64,000 bases of DNA from Actinomycetes bacterium (GTDB lineage: Bacteria > Actinomycetota > Actinomycetes > Propionibacteriales > Propionibacteriaceae), in assembly GCA_023443125.1 (NCBI GenBank), contig JAEZVO010000068.1, positions 1-64,000 of the forward strand, read 5' to 3'. Each line of letters starts with the position of its first letter. Positions within the stretch are counted from its first letter, which is position 1. Positions 52,184 through 60,586 of the stretch are shown here, one piece after another. The notes below the pieces were generated by a model. That model did no database searches and was not told the DNA's origin. It saw only the letters and a program-made list of their open reading frames with translations. Position numbers and translations under genes: made by a program.

Positions 52184-53164
52184 TCATTTCAACATAAAGT
52201 GCGTATTTGTCGCCACGATCCCCGAGTTCAAAACGACCGCTTGCTTACCCTTATAGGTGTAGTGGACGATATTGTGACCATCCTTCGACTTACCGTAAGC
52301 GACGACAGCGTGCTTAATGGTTTTTCCGTCAGTGTAAGCATCCGGGAGTTCTCCGAACAAGATCACAGGCCGACCATTGTTAAGCGCCGAATTCACGTTG
52401 GTGCTGAGCCAGTTGTACCACGCCGTTGAACTCACCTTCATGCGGATGGCTGCGTGGTATCCGATGCCATCGGCAACCGGGAGACCCCATGACGCCATAT
52501 CTCGTCCGTTACGGATCAAGTCGGCGAAGTCTGCACCAGAGACTGCCTTGATGTTGGTTCCAGAACGATGAGCCGCTGGGATCAAGATCTTTCCCTTGCG
52601 CGCGTGCCAGTAGCGCATCACGATCGTGGCCGCGATCCAGCCGCACCGTCCTTCCGCAGCGGTATTGTGCAACACCGTGCAGCCGGTGATATAGCCGTAG
52701 CTCGGGATCCGGAAATTCACGTTCGTTCCTACTGGCGGAGGCACCTTTGCGACGGAAACACCTGGCGAACGGTTTAGGGTTGATCGGATGTCCGCAACAG
52801 CGGAGATAGAGGCGATCTGATCGGTAGCCTCTCCGATACGAGCCCTATCGAATGTGTCTCTTGGTGCGCCGTTGAGTGCGTTGATCGAACGGCCGCCAGA
52901 AATCTCTACGATGTATTCTCCTAGCCCAAGATACGCAGCGTTGTTGCTAGCGAACCCATGCAAAGGGCTGATGGCGTCGTTGGAGTATTCAATCATGGCT
53001 TGCGTTGCAGCATCGACCAAGAAGTAGCCACTGCGCGGCAGCTCCCAGACCTCAAGCTGCGACGCCGCGCCGGAGACCAGTTCCTTGACGACGTCAGAAT
53101 GGGTTGCTGAGCTGCGGTCGCTAAGGAAGACGGCCGACGAGGGCTGATTGGACTTGTCCGACAC
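52184..53164 (-). CDS. Putative papain-fold (C39/C10-like) cysteine peptidase, possibly 5'-truncated
   Basis: The 326-aa product has a first part resembling a C10-type prodomain (ELPRSGYFLVDAATQAMIEY, SNDAISPLHGF). The later part is papain-like: probable Cys174 in AEGRCGWIAATIVMRYW and His285 in TIKHAVVAYGKSKDGHN. Similar enzymes are secreted, yet no signal peptide is present. The frame stays open upstream for several codons into insertion-sequence remnants, so the original start may have been lost. GTG 53164 with GGAAG seven bases upstream is the best present start. Alternative: an uncharacterised family with only chance similarity. Confidence 0.5.
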   Translation of the reverse strand: MSDKSNQPSSAVFLSDRSSATHSDVVKELVSGAASQLEVWELPRSGYFLVDAATQAMIEYSNDAISPLHGFASNNAAYLGLGEYIVEISGGRSINALNGAPRDTFDRARIGEATDQIASISAVADIRSTLNRSPGVSVAKVPPPVGTNVNFRIPSYGYITGCTVLHNTAAEGRCGWIAATIVMRYWHARKGKILIPAAHRSGTNIKAVSGADFADLIRNGRDMASWGLPVADGIGYHAAIRMKVSSTAWYNWLSTNVNSALNNGRPVILFGELPDAYTDGKTIKHAVVAYGKSKDGHNIVHYTYKGKQAVVLNSGIVATNTHFMLK

Positions 53165-53298
53165 GGTGGTCTTCCGGTGCTTCGTGTTGTGTGGGCTGAT
53201 GCGTTCGCGGGTGCGATGAGTTCGATGCCGGCCGGGATCGATGTCGGGCTGGCCGTTGCGGCCCTCTACGCGGGCGCGATCGCGGCGGTGGTGGCGTT

Positions 53299-53391
53299 TC
53301 AGAGCTTGCGGAGGTTATGGCAGAGCGCGTGCAGCAGCCATTCTCCCTGCGCGCTGGCCAAGCCACGCAGCCGGAGCTGCCCGTTACCTTG
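53299..53391 (-). mobile_element. C-terminal remnant of a DDE transposase (IS5/IS1182-like)
   Basis: The minus-strand frame ends RLRGLASAQGEWLLHALCHN followed by LRKL and a stop at 53299-53301. This is the usual ending of such transposases (RGL...GEW...AHNL-KL). Nothing earlier of the gene survives. Confidence 0.65.
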
Positions 53392-53399
53392 TGAGTACC

Positions 53400-53716
53400 C
53401 CCGACCGCCGGGGGTCCTATGCCGGGATCGCGCCAGTCACGCGAAGATCCGGAACCTCGATCCGTGGAGCGCACGCTCGGGCAACAAGCGGTTGAAAAAC
53501 GCGCTGCTCTACTCCACCTGGGTCTCCTCGCACTCGGACCCGAACTCCAAGGCCTACTACGATCGCAAGCGCGCCGAGGGCAAGCACCACAACACCGCCG
53601 TGATCTGCCTGGCCCGCCGCCGCTGCAACGTCATCTTCGCGATGCTCCAACACAGCACCTACTACCAGCCAGCAACCACCACCCCTACACCCGAGCCAGC
53701 CACACTCGCAGCTTGA
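53400..53716 (+). mobile_element. Frameshifted C-terminal remnant of an IS110-family transposase
   Basis: One frame reads DRRGSYAGIAPVTRRSGTSI and a second takes over at about 53474 with SGNKRLKNALLYSTWVSSHS, then AYYDRKRAEGKHHNTAVICL. This is the conserved C-terminal half of IS110/IS1111 transposases. The N-terminal catalytic half is missing and a frameshift separates the two frames, so it is inactive. It lies back to back with another transposase scrap, a sign of repeated insertions. Confidence 0.8.
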
Positions 53717-53824
53717 CTCAGAACATAGGTACACCCCTTACATTCAAGTAAAGAGCAGTAGATGCGAGGTTGGGAATCGGACTCGCTCCATCTCATCCAT
53801 ACGTGCCTGCCCCAATATGCCGAA

Positions 53825-53857
53825 CGGCCCGGCTAAGCTTCTTGCCTAGCCGGGCCG
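53825..53857. terminator. GC-rich stem-loop next to tRNA-Asn
   Basis: CGGCCCGGCTA (53825-53835) pairs perfectly with TAGCCGGGCCG (53847-53857) across eleven bases. It lies seven bases beyond the 3' end of tRNA-Asn and probably ends its transcript, though no T-run follows on the minus strand. Confidence 0.6.
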
Positions 53858-53863
53858 CTGCAC

Positions 53864-53938
53864 TGGCTCCCCGGACTGGATTCGAACCAGTAACCCTTCG
53901 ATTAACAGTCGAATGCTCTGCCGTTGAGCTACCAGGGA
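53864..53938 (-). tRNA. tRNA-Asn (anticodon GTT)
   Basis: The acceptor stem is TCCCTGG/CCGGGGA, with discriminator G and an encoded CCA. The anticodon stem TTCGA/TCGAA has loop CTGTTAA, giving GTT for AAC/AAT codons. The T arm contains GGTTCGAATCC. It borders the accessory patch with IS remnants. Confidence 0.96.
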
Positions 53939-54001
53939 ATGGTGGCGTAACCACGCGAGGAACAACGATAGCAGGCCTGCCGCGAGGACGCCAAACGCTG
54001 A

Positions 54002-54487
54002 TCAAGTCAGCCCGTACTCAGCTTTCAGACGGTCGGTTTCCTCCACGACCAAAGCGGCCGTCATCGGATCGGTGAGGCGCGCACCACCACTGGGTACAGC
54101 GAAGAACTGGAGCTGCTCGTCCGTACCGAGCGATCTACGAACGATGATCCTCACCTCGCCGGGATCGAGGTGGTGCTGCACTGACCCAACCGTCGATGCC
54201 TGCACCCGCTCCTGGAACAGCATCGGGAGTTGTCCGGGGCGTTCGAGGCTCGCCTCGTAGGCTTCGCCGTGCATGTCTGTCCACCGAAAGATCCCCTTCT
54301 CGGCGCGCCAGCTTCCGCGCTCTACCTCGTGCCAGCCCATGGCGACCCATTCCCCGTCGCGCTTGACCGCAACCTTATCGACGGTGCCTACGACGACGGG
54401 TTGCCCATCGGCGTCCCTGCCCTGCGCCAGAATCTTGGCCCGAGGGCCCAGGGCCGTCGCGAGGTCTTGGTCTTTCAGTGCCGTCAT
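54002..54487 (-). CDS. Conserved actinobacterial protein of unknown function
   Basis: The 161-aa product starts MTALKDQDLATALGPRAKIL, followed by VVVGTVDKVAVKRDGEWVAM, and has no signal or membrane segment. It appears beta-rich, with a late helix (MTAALVVEETDRLKAEYGLT). No enzyme motif is seen. ATG 54487 with AGGA nine bases upstream is preferred over ATG 54496. It diverges from the sigma factor gene. Confidence 0.65.
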   Translation of the reverse strand: MTALKDQDLATALGPRAKILAQGRDADGQPVVVGTVDKVAVKRDGEWVAMGWHEVERGSWRAEKGIFRWTDMHGEAYEASLERPGQLPMLFQERVQASTVGSVQHHLDPGEVRIIVRRSLGTDEQLQFFAVPSGGARLTDPMTAALVVEETDRLKAEYGLT

Positions 54488-54595
54488 GGAACCCATCCTG
54501 CACCATGTGGACAAAAAAGTGTTGTCCGTTGCTTCTGCAAAAGTTCCTGTGGAGAACTCAGCGAGGCGCCCGTCGACCGTGGTTCGGTGTTGCCC

Positions 54596-55330
54596 ATGAT
54601 TACTCTGCCTGATTTCGACATGACCCCCGATGAACAACGCCTCCTGACTCTTGCCGTCGCCACCATCGAGCCGGCATATGCCCTCGTGCGCCTTGCCCCC
54701 ACCAGCCTCGTGTGCTGGCAGGCCATCGTCATCGGCCTCGCCGCCGAACGCCGACTCTGGGAGGGCAATCTCCGTCTCGTCTACAGCATCGCCTACGACG
54801 CCCATCGACGCGGCAACGGCGACTTCGAGGAGCTCTTCCAAGAGGGCTGCCTGGCACTCCAGCGTGCAATCCGCAGATTCCGCCCCGAGCTCGGATTCCG
54901 GCTCTCCACCTACGCCCACGACTCCATCGTGCGCCACGTACGCCACCACGCCGACCCTGGCCAGTACGTCTTCGATTCCAGGCACTTCAAGCGGGTTCGC
55001 CACCTCGTCCTGGAAGACAAGGCGCCGGAGCAGGTCAGCATGGCGACGATGGCTCGTCGCGTGAATCCTGAGGTACTCGACCGGATGGCGGACCCCGTCG
55101 ACGCCTATGAGGAGATCCACGAGCAGAACATGGAATTCCTCGAGCTCCTCCCCGAGTTGCACGCAGATCTACTACGGCGACGCTTCGGCCTCGACGGCCC
55201 CGTGTGGAGCCAGGCAGAACTGGCCGCGGACCTTGGTGTGTCGACCTCCACGATCTCGAGGTGGGAGCAACGAGCGCTCGAGCAAGCCCACCAGCTCCTC
55301 ACCGCTGACCGCATGCTCAAGGTGGCCTAA
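54596..55330 (+). CDS. Sigma-70 family RNA polymerase sigma factor
   Basis: A 244-aa protein with region 2 (RRLWEGNLRLVYSIAYDAHR, then DFEELFQEGCLALQRAIRRF and LGFRLSTYAHDSIVRHVRHH). Region 4 has LLPELHADLLRRRFGLDG and the helix-turn-helix AELAADLGVSTSTISRWEQ. It lacks region 1 and is larger than an ECF factor, nearer to group 3. The regulon is unknown. ATG 54596 is chosen as the domain start. It converges with dnaG, four bases apart. Confidence 0.82.
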   Translation: MITLPDFDMTPDEQRLLTLAVATIEPAYALVRLAPTSLVCWQAIVIGLAAERRLWEGNLRLVYSIAYDAHRRGNGDFEELFQEGCLALQRAIRRFRPELGFRLSTYAHDSIVRHVRHHADPGQYVFDSRHFKRVRHLVLEDKAPEQVSMATMARRVNPEVLDRMADPVDAYEEIHEQNMEFLELLPELHADLLRRRFGLDGPVWSQAELAADLGVSTSTISRWEQRALEQAHQLLTADRMLKVA

Positions 55331-55334
55331 TGGC

Positions 55335-57158
55335 CTAGCTGAGGCCCACCTGCTGCAAGCGCTTCCGCGCCATCTCCAGCTCGGTGAGCTCCGCGAACTT
55401 CTGGCGATACTCCGCCTCATTCTTCGTCGGATCGGTGCGCTGCAGCTTTGACTTCAAATCATCAATCTGCCTCGACACCCGGCGAAGCTGCAGCCGCGAC
55501 GAATATACCAGGGAGTACTGCTCGTCGGGCTCGCGCCACAACGGTTCTACCAGCAGCGCCACCATGAGCTGAGCCGTATTCTCCGACGGCGCCTCCTCAC
55601 GCAAACGCGTTTCCCAGTCGTCGCCGAACGGGACCCGTCGGATCAGCGTCATCACCGCCACATAGCCAGGGTGGGTGAAGTCGTCGGGCTGCACGCCGTT
55701 CCAGTCGGTGTCGAAGGTGGTCGGGTGCTGCAACATGAGCTTGAGCGCGTCGCGTTCGAGCCGCAGTGAGCGATCGTTCGGATCGGGCCACCCGTCGTCG
55801 CGCGGCCGGCGAGCCGGAGGCGCTTCCTCGTACGACGGCTCGCTCTGGCGCCGACGCTGCACCTCGCGGCGGACATCGTCGACGTCCATGCCCAAGATCC
55901 CGGCAAGATCGCGCAAATACTGCCCGACGAGGGATCGGTCGCGGATCGAAGTGACGAGCTCCCCCGCTTCGCGCGCGGCCCCCAATCGTCCTTCGGCGCG
56001 GTCGAGGTCATAACGTCGGGCGATGTTCTCCATCACGAATCGGTACAGCGGAATTCTGGTGGCGACGAGTTCCCGCACCGCCGCATCGCCGGACTGCATG
56101 CGCAAGTCGCACGGGTCCAGCCCCGTCGGCTCCACCGCCACGTAGGTTTGGGCGACGAAGTTGTGGTCGCCTTTGAACACCTTCAGTGCCGCAGCTTGCC
56201 CGGCGGCGTCGCCGTCAAAGGTGAAGATGACCTCGCCGTGCAGGCCATCTTGTGTACCGAGCAGGCGCTGCAGCACACGGGCGTGGTCGTCACCAAATGC
56301 CGTGCCGCACGATGCGACGGCGGTCTCCACCCCAGCGATATGGGCGGCCATCACGTCAGTGTAACCTTCGACGATCACTGCCTGCGACCGCTTACCGATC
56401 TCTCTGCGAGCGAGATCGAGCCCGTAAAGCACCTGCGATTTCTTGTAGACGGGTGTCTCCGGCGTGTTGATGTACTTGGCGGGGAGGCGATCGTCGTCGT
56501 AAATCCGCCTGGCGCCGAACCCGAGCACCGATTGCGCGGAATCGCGGATGGGCCACAACACTCGCCCGGCGAAAAAGTCTCTGCCGAAGTCGCGGATGAG
56601 GCCCGCGGCCTTGAGCGTTTCGTCGTCGAACCCTTGAGCCCGCAACGCCTGACGCAGCGCGTAGCCGTTCTTCGGTGCGTAGCCGATCTTGAAGTGTTGG
56701 GCGTGCTCGCGAGTGAAGCCACGGCTGTCGAGGAACACGCGTCCCGCAACGCCTTCCGGGGATTCCAGTTGCTGGGCGAAGAAGTCTTCGGCCGCGGCAT
56801 TGGCTTCCAGAATGCGTTTCCGCAGCCCCGGCGCCTGCGCGGGTTGCCCGTCGTCTTCCATGACGAGTTCGACGCCATAACGGTCGGCCAGCATCTGCAC
56901 CGCTTCGAGGAACGAGAGGTTCTGATTGCGCTGCAGGAACGTGATGACGTCTCCCCCTTCACCGCAACCAAAGCAGTAGAAGAAGCCTCGCGCAGGGGTG
57001 ACGTGGAAGCTGGGCGTCTTCTCGTCGTGGAATGGGCACAGGCCCTTCAACGACCCGCTGCCGGCATTGCGCAGCATGACGTATTCGCCGATGATCTCGT
57101 CGATCCGGGCGCGCTCGCGAACCTTCGCGATGTCTTCTTCCCTGATCCGGCCAGCCAC
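55335..57158 (-). CDS. dnaG: DNA primase
   Basis: Makes RNA primers for DNA replication. The roughly 607-aa protein has the zinc-binding domain with CPFHDEKTPSFHVTP and FYCFGCGEGGDV. The Toprim core (VIVEGYTDVMAAHIAG, FTFDGDAAGQAA) follows, then a C-terminal helicase-binding domain. GTG 57158 is chosen to match homologues starting MAGRIR; ATG 57167 lacks room for a ribosome-binding site. It lies next to dgt, a frequent pairing in actinobacteria. Confidence 0.95.
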   Translation of the reverse strand: MAGRIREEDIAKVRERARIDEIIGEYVMLRNAGSGSLKGLCPFHDEKTPSFHVTPARGFFYCFGCGEGGDVITFLQRNQNLSFLEAVQMLADRYGVELVMEDDGQPAQAPGLRKRILEANAAAEDFFAQQLESPEGVAGRVFLDSRGFTREHAQHFKIGYAPKNGYALRQALRAQGFDDETLKAAGLIRDFGRDFFAGRVLWPIRDSAQSVLGFGARRIYDDDRLPAKYINTPETPVYKKSQVLYGLDLARREIGKRSQAVIVEGYTDVMAAHIAGVETAVASCGTAFGDDHARVLQRLLGTQDGLHGEVIFTFDGDAAGQAAALKVFKGDHNFVAQTYVAVEPTGLDPCDLRMQSGDAAVRELVATRIPLYRFVMENIARRYDLDRAEGRLGAAREAGELVTSIRDRSLVGQYLRDLAGILGMDVDDVRREVQRRRQSEPSYEEAPPARRPRDDGWPDPNDRSLRLERDALKLMLQHPTTFDTDWNGVQPDDFTHPGYVAVMTLIRRVPFGDDWETRLREEAPSENTAQLMVALLVEPLWREPDEQYSLVYSSRLQLRRVSRQIDDLKSKLQRTDPTKNEAEYRQKFAELTELEMARKRLQQVGLS

Positions 57159-57197
57159 GCCCCACATCCTAGCCGTTCGTGAACGGGTGACAGCGCG

Positions 57198-58304
57198 TCA
57201 GGCCCCACGCCCGATGCCACGAGGCAACTTCTTCGGATCCCACCCCAGCAGGCGCTGCGCCTGCTCGAATGCGAACCGATCAGTCATGCCGCTCACGTAC
57301 GTCACAGCGCCACGAACTCGGTCGTCGACGCGGTGGCTCTCGGGCATCGCGTCGGGCCGCTCCATGTAGTGCTCCACCAGTCCGCGCAGTACCGCCACCA
57401 CAGTTTTCGATTGCGCCACGGACTCTGGGCGGGTGTAGATGCGCTCGTAATTGAAGCGTCGCAGTTCGGCGAGCGCTTCGGCTCTGAGCGGGTCGAGCCC
57501 GACACGGCCGGTGGTCATCGTCGTTTCAATCACACCATTGATGAAGGTAGCGAGCTGTTCCCGACGGGTACGCCCGGCCACTTCGGTGACGACGGGTGGG
57601 AGCTGATTGATATCGACGATGCCCGCGTGGATGGCGTCTTCGAGGTCGTGCGAGCAGTACGCGATGCGGTCGGCCCAGCTCACCAGCTCGCCCTCGATGG
57701 TCGACGGTGCTGGCCGCGACCAGGAATGGTTGCGGATCCCGTCGAGGGTTTCCTTGCACAGATTCAGGCTCGTCAGCATCACATCCGCGCCCCAGGGGCC
57801 GTGATCGTAGCCACCCTCGATGAACAGATCGAACGCGTCCTCGCTCGCGTGCCCGCCGGGCCCGTGGCCACAGTCGTGGCCGAGCGCGATGGCGTCGACC
57901 AGCGCAACATTGACGCCAATTCCCCGTGCCATGGCGACGGCGCACTGCGCCACCTCGAGCGCGTGTGTGAGTCGCGTGCGTTGGTGATCCGTCGGGTACA
58001 CCACCACCTGCGTCTTCCCTGCGAGCCGGCGGAAGGCCGTCGAGTGCACGATCCTGTCGCGGTCGCGCTCGAAACAGGTGCGGAACGGGTCGGGTTCTTC
58101 TGGCCTTGCACGGTTGCCCGCCCCTTCAGCGAAGGTGGCGTTGGCGTCGAGCGTGCGGCGCTCCACGTCCTCGCGGAACTCACGCCCGCGCTGCACACTC
58201 GCGGCAGGCCCGACGTGGCTCGTGGCGTGGGCGGTGACCAATTCGTCGCCATGCCCGCGCATGGTGTTGGCCCACTGTTTGGCCCTCGGCAATGGCTCGT
58301 TCAC
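57198..58304 (-). CDS. dgt: Deoxyguanosinetriphosphate triphosphohydrolase-like protein
   Basis: An HD-domain dNTP triphosphohydrolase that trims dNTP pools. In the 368-aa protein the metal ligands appear in TRLTHALEVAQ, the HDCGHGPGGHASED motif and the late SWADRIAYCSHDLEDAI motif. Arg-rich substrate segments FRRLAGKTQVV and RDRIVHSTAFRRL occur near 90. Dgt next to dnaG agrees with replication-linked transcription. It is four bases downstream of the dus gene. Confidence 0.9.
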   Translation of the reverse strand: MNEPLPRAKQWANTMRGHGDELVTAHATSHVGPAASVQRGREFREDVERRTLDANATFAEGAGNRARPEEPDPFRTCFERDRDRIVHSTAFRRLAGKTQVVVYPTDHQRTRLTHALEVAQCAVAMARGIGVNVALVDAIALGHDCGHGPGGHASEDAFDLFIEGGYDHGPWGADVMLTSLNLCKETLDGIRNHSWSRPAPSTIEGELVSWADRIAYCSHDLEDAIHAGIVDINQLPPVVTEVAGRTRREQLATFINGVIETTMTTGRVGLDPLRAEALAELRRFNYERIYTRPESVAQSKTVVAVLRGLVEHYMERPDAMPESHRVDDRVRGAVTYVSGMTDRFAFEQAQRLLGWDPKKLPRGIGRGA

Positions 58305-58308
58305 TGTC

Positions 58309-59451
58309 TCACCCTCCGCTGACGTCCAGTTCCGCTTCCTGGAGATTCAACTCGCAGCCGCTAGTGTCGTCGTACCATCCATGCGGCAACACCACTTTGC
58401 CACGAGGGCTCCCCTGCCTGCCGCGTGGCGTGCCGAGCTCTGCGACGGGGAACTCCGCGTCCGCGTCGAGACGTGCCACAAGTTGCTGGAGCTCTTCCAT
58501 CGTCGAGACCATCGCGAACTCCCGACGCAGCTCCCCCACCGGGTAGCCCTTGAAGTACCACGCCATGTGCTTGCGTAAATCGACGAGCCCGCGTTCACCG
58601 AAGTAGCCCTGCAGCAGTTCGGCATGACGGAGGATCATCTGCCCGACCTGACCTAAGGTGGGGCGCTTGCGGTTGGGGCTGCCTTGGAATGCGGCAGTGA
58701 GGTCGCCAAAGAGCCAGGGGCGGCCGAGGCATCCTCGCCCGATGACCACACCGTCGCACCCTGTTTCGTCCATCATCTTCAGCGCGTCTTCGGCTTCCCA
58801 GATGTCTCCGTTGCCGAGCACCGGAATATCGACGGCCCGCTTCAGCTCGGCGATACGAGTCCAGTCGGCCTCCCCGGAGTATGCCTGTGCGACGGTGCGT
58901 CCATGCAGCGCGATAGCTGCGGCACCCTCCTCTTGGGCGATGCGGCCTGCGTCCATGAAGGTCTCGTGGTCGTCGTCGATGCCGATACGGGTCTTGATCG
59001 TGACCGGAATGCCGAACTCATCAGCGGCGCGCACTGTGGAGCGAATGATGGCACGCAGGCGATCACGCTTGTAGGGCAGCACTCCGCCCCCACCGCGTCG
59101 GGTCACCTTCGGCACGGGGCAACCAAAGTTGAGGTCGATGTGGTTGACGTCGAATTCTCGAGCGAGGATGCGGGCCGCGTCGGCCATCACGTCGGCGTCT
59201 ACGCCGTAGAGCTGGACGGAGCGGATCCTCTCGCCGGGGTCGAATTGAAGCATGGTGCGGGTTTTCGGGTCGCCGCACACGAGCGCGCGGGAAGTGATCA
59301 TCTCGCAGACGTACAGCCCTGCACCTTGCTCCCGGCACAGCTGCCGATACGCGGCATTCGTCACGCCAGCCATGGGGGCAAGCACGACAGGAAGGTCGAC
59401 CACCACAGCATCCCGATGGCCAGGCGCATGAAGATGCAGTGCTTTGGTCAT
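58309..59451 (-). CDS. tRNA-dihydrouridine synthase (DusB-like)
   Basis: An FMN-dependent enzyme that reduces uridine in the tRNA D loop. The 380-aa protein has the FMN-binding start LAPMAGVTNAAYRQLC, the catalytic Cys in NFGCPVPKVTRRGGGG and VLGNGDIWEAEDALKM. The GVVIGRGCLGRPWLF phosphate loop follows. AGGAG lies five bases before ATG 59451. The position on tRNA cannot be fixed from sequence. It heads a unit with dgt and dnaG. Confidence 0.9.
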   Translation of the reverse strand: MTKALHLHAPGHRDAVVVDLPVVLAPMAGVTNAAYRQLCREQGAGLYVCEMITSRALVCGDPKTRTMLQFDPGERIRSVQLYGVDADVMADAARILAREFDVNHIDLNFGCPVPKVTRRGGGGVLPYKRDRLRAIIRSTVRAADEFGIPVTIKTRIGIDDDHETFMDAGRIAQEEGAAAIALHGRTVAQAYSGEADWTRIAELKRAVDIPVLGNGDIWEAEDALKMMDETGCDGVVIGRGCLGRPWLFGDLTAAFQGSPNRKRPTLGQVGQMILRHAELLQGYFGERGLVDLRKHMAWYFKGYPVGELRREFAMVSTMEELQQLVARLDADAEFPVAELGTPRGRQGSPRGKVVLPHGWYDDTSGCELNLQEAELDVSGG

Positions 59452-59485
59452 GGAACTCCTCACATCGAAACCACCCAAGCATGCC

Positions 59486-60586
59486 TCAGGGCTCCAGCAG
59501 GAGCCTAATGGCAAGCCCTGCCGCACCTCGCGCCCAATCGGTGAAGTCCAGCTGTTTCACCCAGATTTCCGGCGGATCCACGTCGTGTAGGGCACGCCAG
59601 TCGAGACCTTCCTGAAACTGGTTCCAGTGCCGGTCAAGGAGCCAGATCCCTTCTCCAGACAGCACAATGCGCTCAGGGCCCCAGGTATGCCGTGCGAGGA
59701 TCACGAGATCGGCAAGTACGCGGGCAGCATCTGCTAAGACGGGCTCAGCGAGTGGCTCTAAGCCCATGCGAAGATCATCGACAGTGAGGCTCTTCCCTGC
59801 GGCGGCGCTGGCCCGCTGCACGATTCCTGCCGTAGACAGTACCTCGTGATAGCTGCGTCCATCTCTACACCACAGATCGCCCAGCATGCCGTTGAATCCT
59901 TCATAGCCGACGGCCAACGTTCCCCCCACAACAGCTCCGGCACCAACACCGGATCCGATGGTGAGCACAGTGAGATTCTCTGTGCCTCGGCCAAGACCCA
60001 CCCAGTGCTGCGCCAATGTCAACGCATCGACGTCGTTTGCGGTTGTGCAGGGCAACCCGGTGGCCTCACTCACCTGGCGAGAGAAATTGCACTTCGGCCA
60101 GCCCAGTAGCACAGCACTGCGCACCGTGCCAAAAGGATCAACGGCACCGGCAAGACTCACACCTACGGCAAACAGTTCGCCGGTGGTGCGCAACTCGCGA
60201 GCGAGTGCTGCAAGGGCGCTGACTGTCATCGCAGGCGATGAGGTGTCCGCTGGCCGCACCACCGTGGTTCGAACCTTCCCGCGCAATCCGGTGACGACGG
60301 CATGCAGCGCTCCGGGAACAACCTTGACACCGAGTACCAACGCCGACCCATCGCACAGGGCTAACGGCTGTGTGGGCCTCCCAAACGCGGTCGGTTCGGG
60401 CTCCAACTCCTCCAGATACCCTTCCAGAACGAGAGGGCGGGTGAGACGAGTCAACGATGGCATGCTGAGGCCGGAGAGACGTGTGAGATCCCGACGAGCA
60501 ATTGGGCCGTATTGCAGCACTAACTGCAACACGCGCCGCGAATTCTCATCGAGGTCATGCAGCGTCCGACGGGAGGTGGGGGTCAT
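59486..60586 (-). CDS. ROK family transcriptional regulator
   Basis: A 366-aa protein with an N-terminal winged helix (residues about 12-65; LQLVLQYGPIARRDLTRLSG) and a ROK sugar-kinase-like domain (LTVLTIGSGVGAGAVVGGTL). The usual zinc-binding CxCGxxGC motif is absent; WCRDGRSYHE stands in its place. It probably acts as a sugar-responsive repressor of the upstream transport operon. Its ATG overlaps the binding-protein stop (ATGA). Confidence 0.85.
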   Translation of the reverse strand: MTPTSRRTLHDLDENSRRVLQLVLQYGPIARRDLTRLSGLSMPSLTRLTRPLVLEGYLEELEPEPTAFGRPTQPLALCDGSALVLGVKVVPGALHAVVTGLRGKVRTTVVRPADTSSPAMTVSALAALARELRTTGELFAVGVSLAGAVDPFGTVRSAVLLGWPKCNFSRQVSEATGLPCTTANDVDALTLAQHWVGLGRGTENLTVLTIGSGVGAGAVVGGTLAVGYEGFNGMLGDLWCRDGRSYHEVLSTAGIVQRASAAAGKSLTVDDLRMGLEPLAEPVLADAARVLADLVILARHTWGPERIVLSGEGIWLLDRHWNQFQEGLDWRALHDVDPPEIWVKQLDFTDWARGAAGLAIRLLLEP

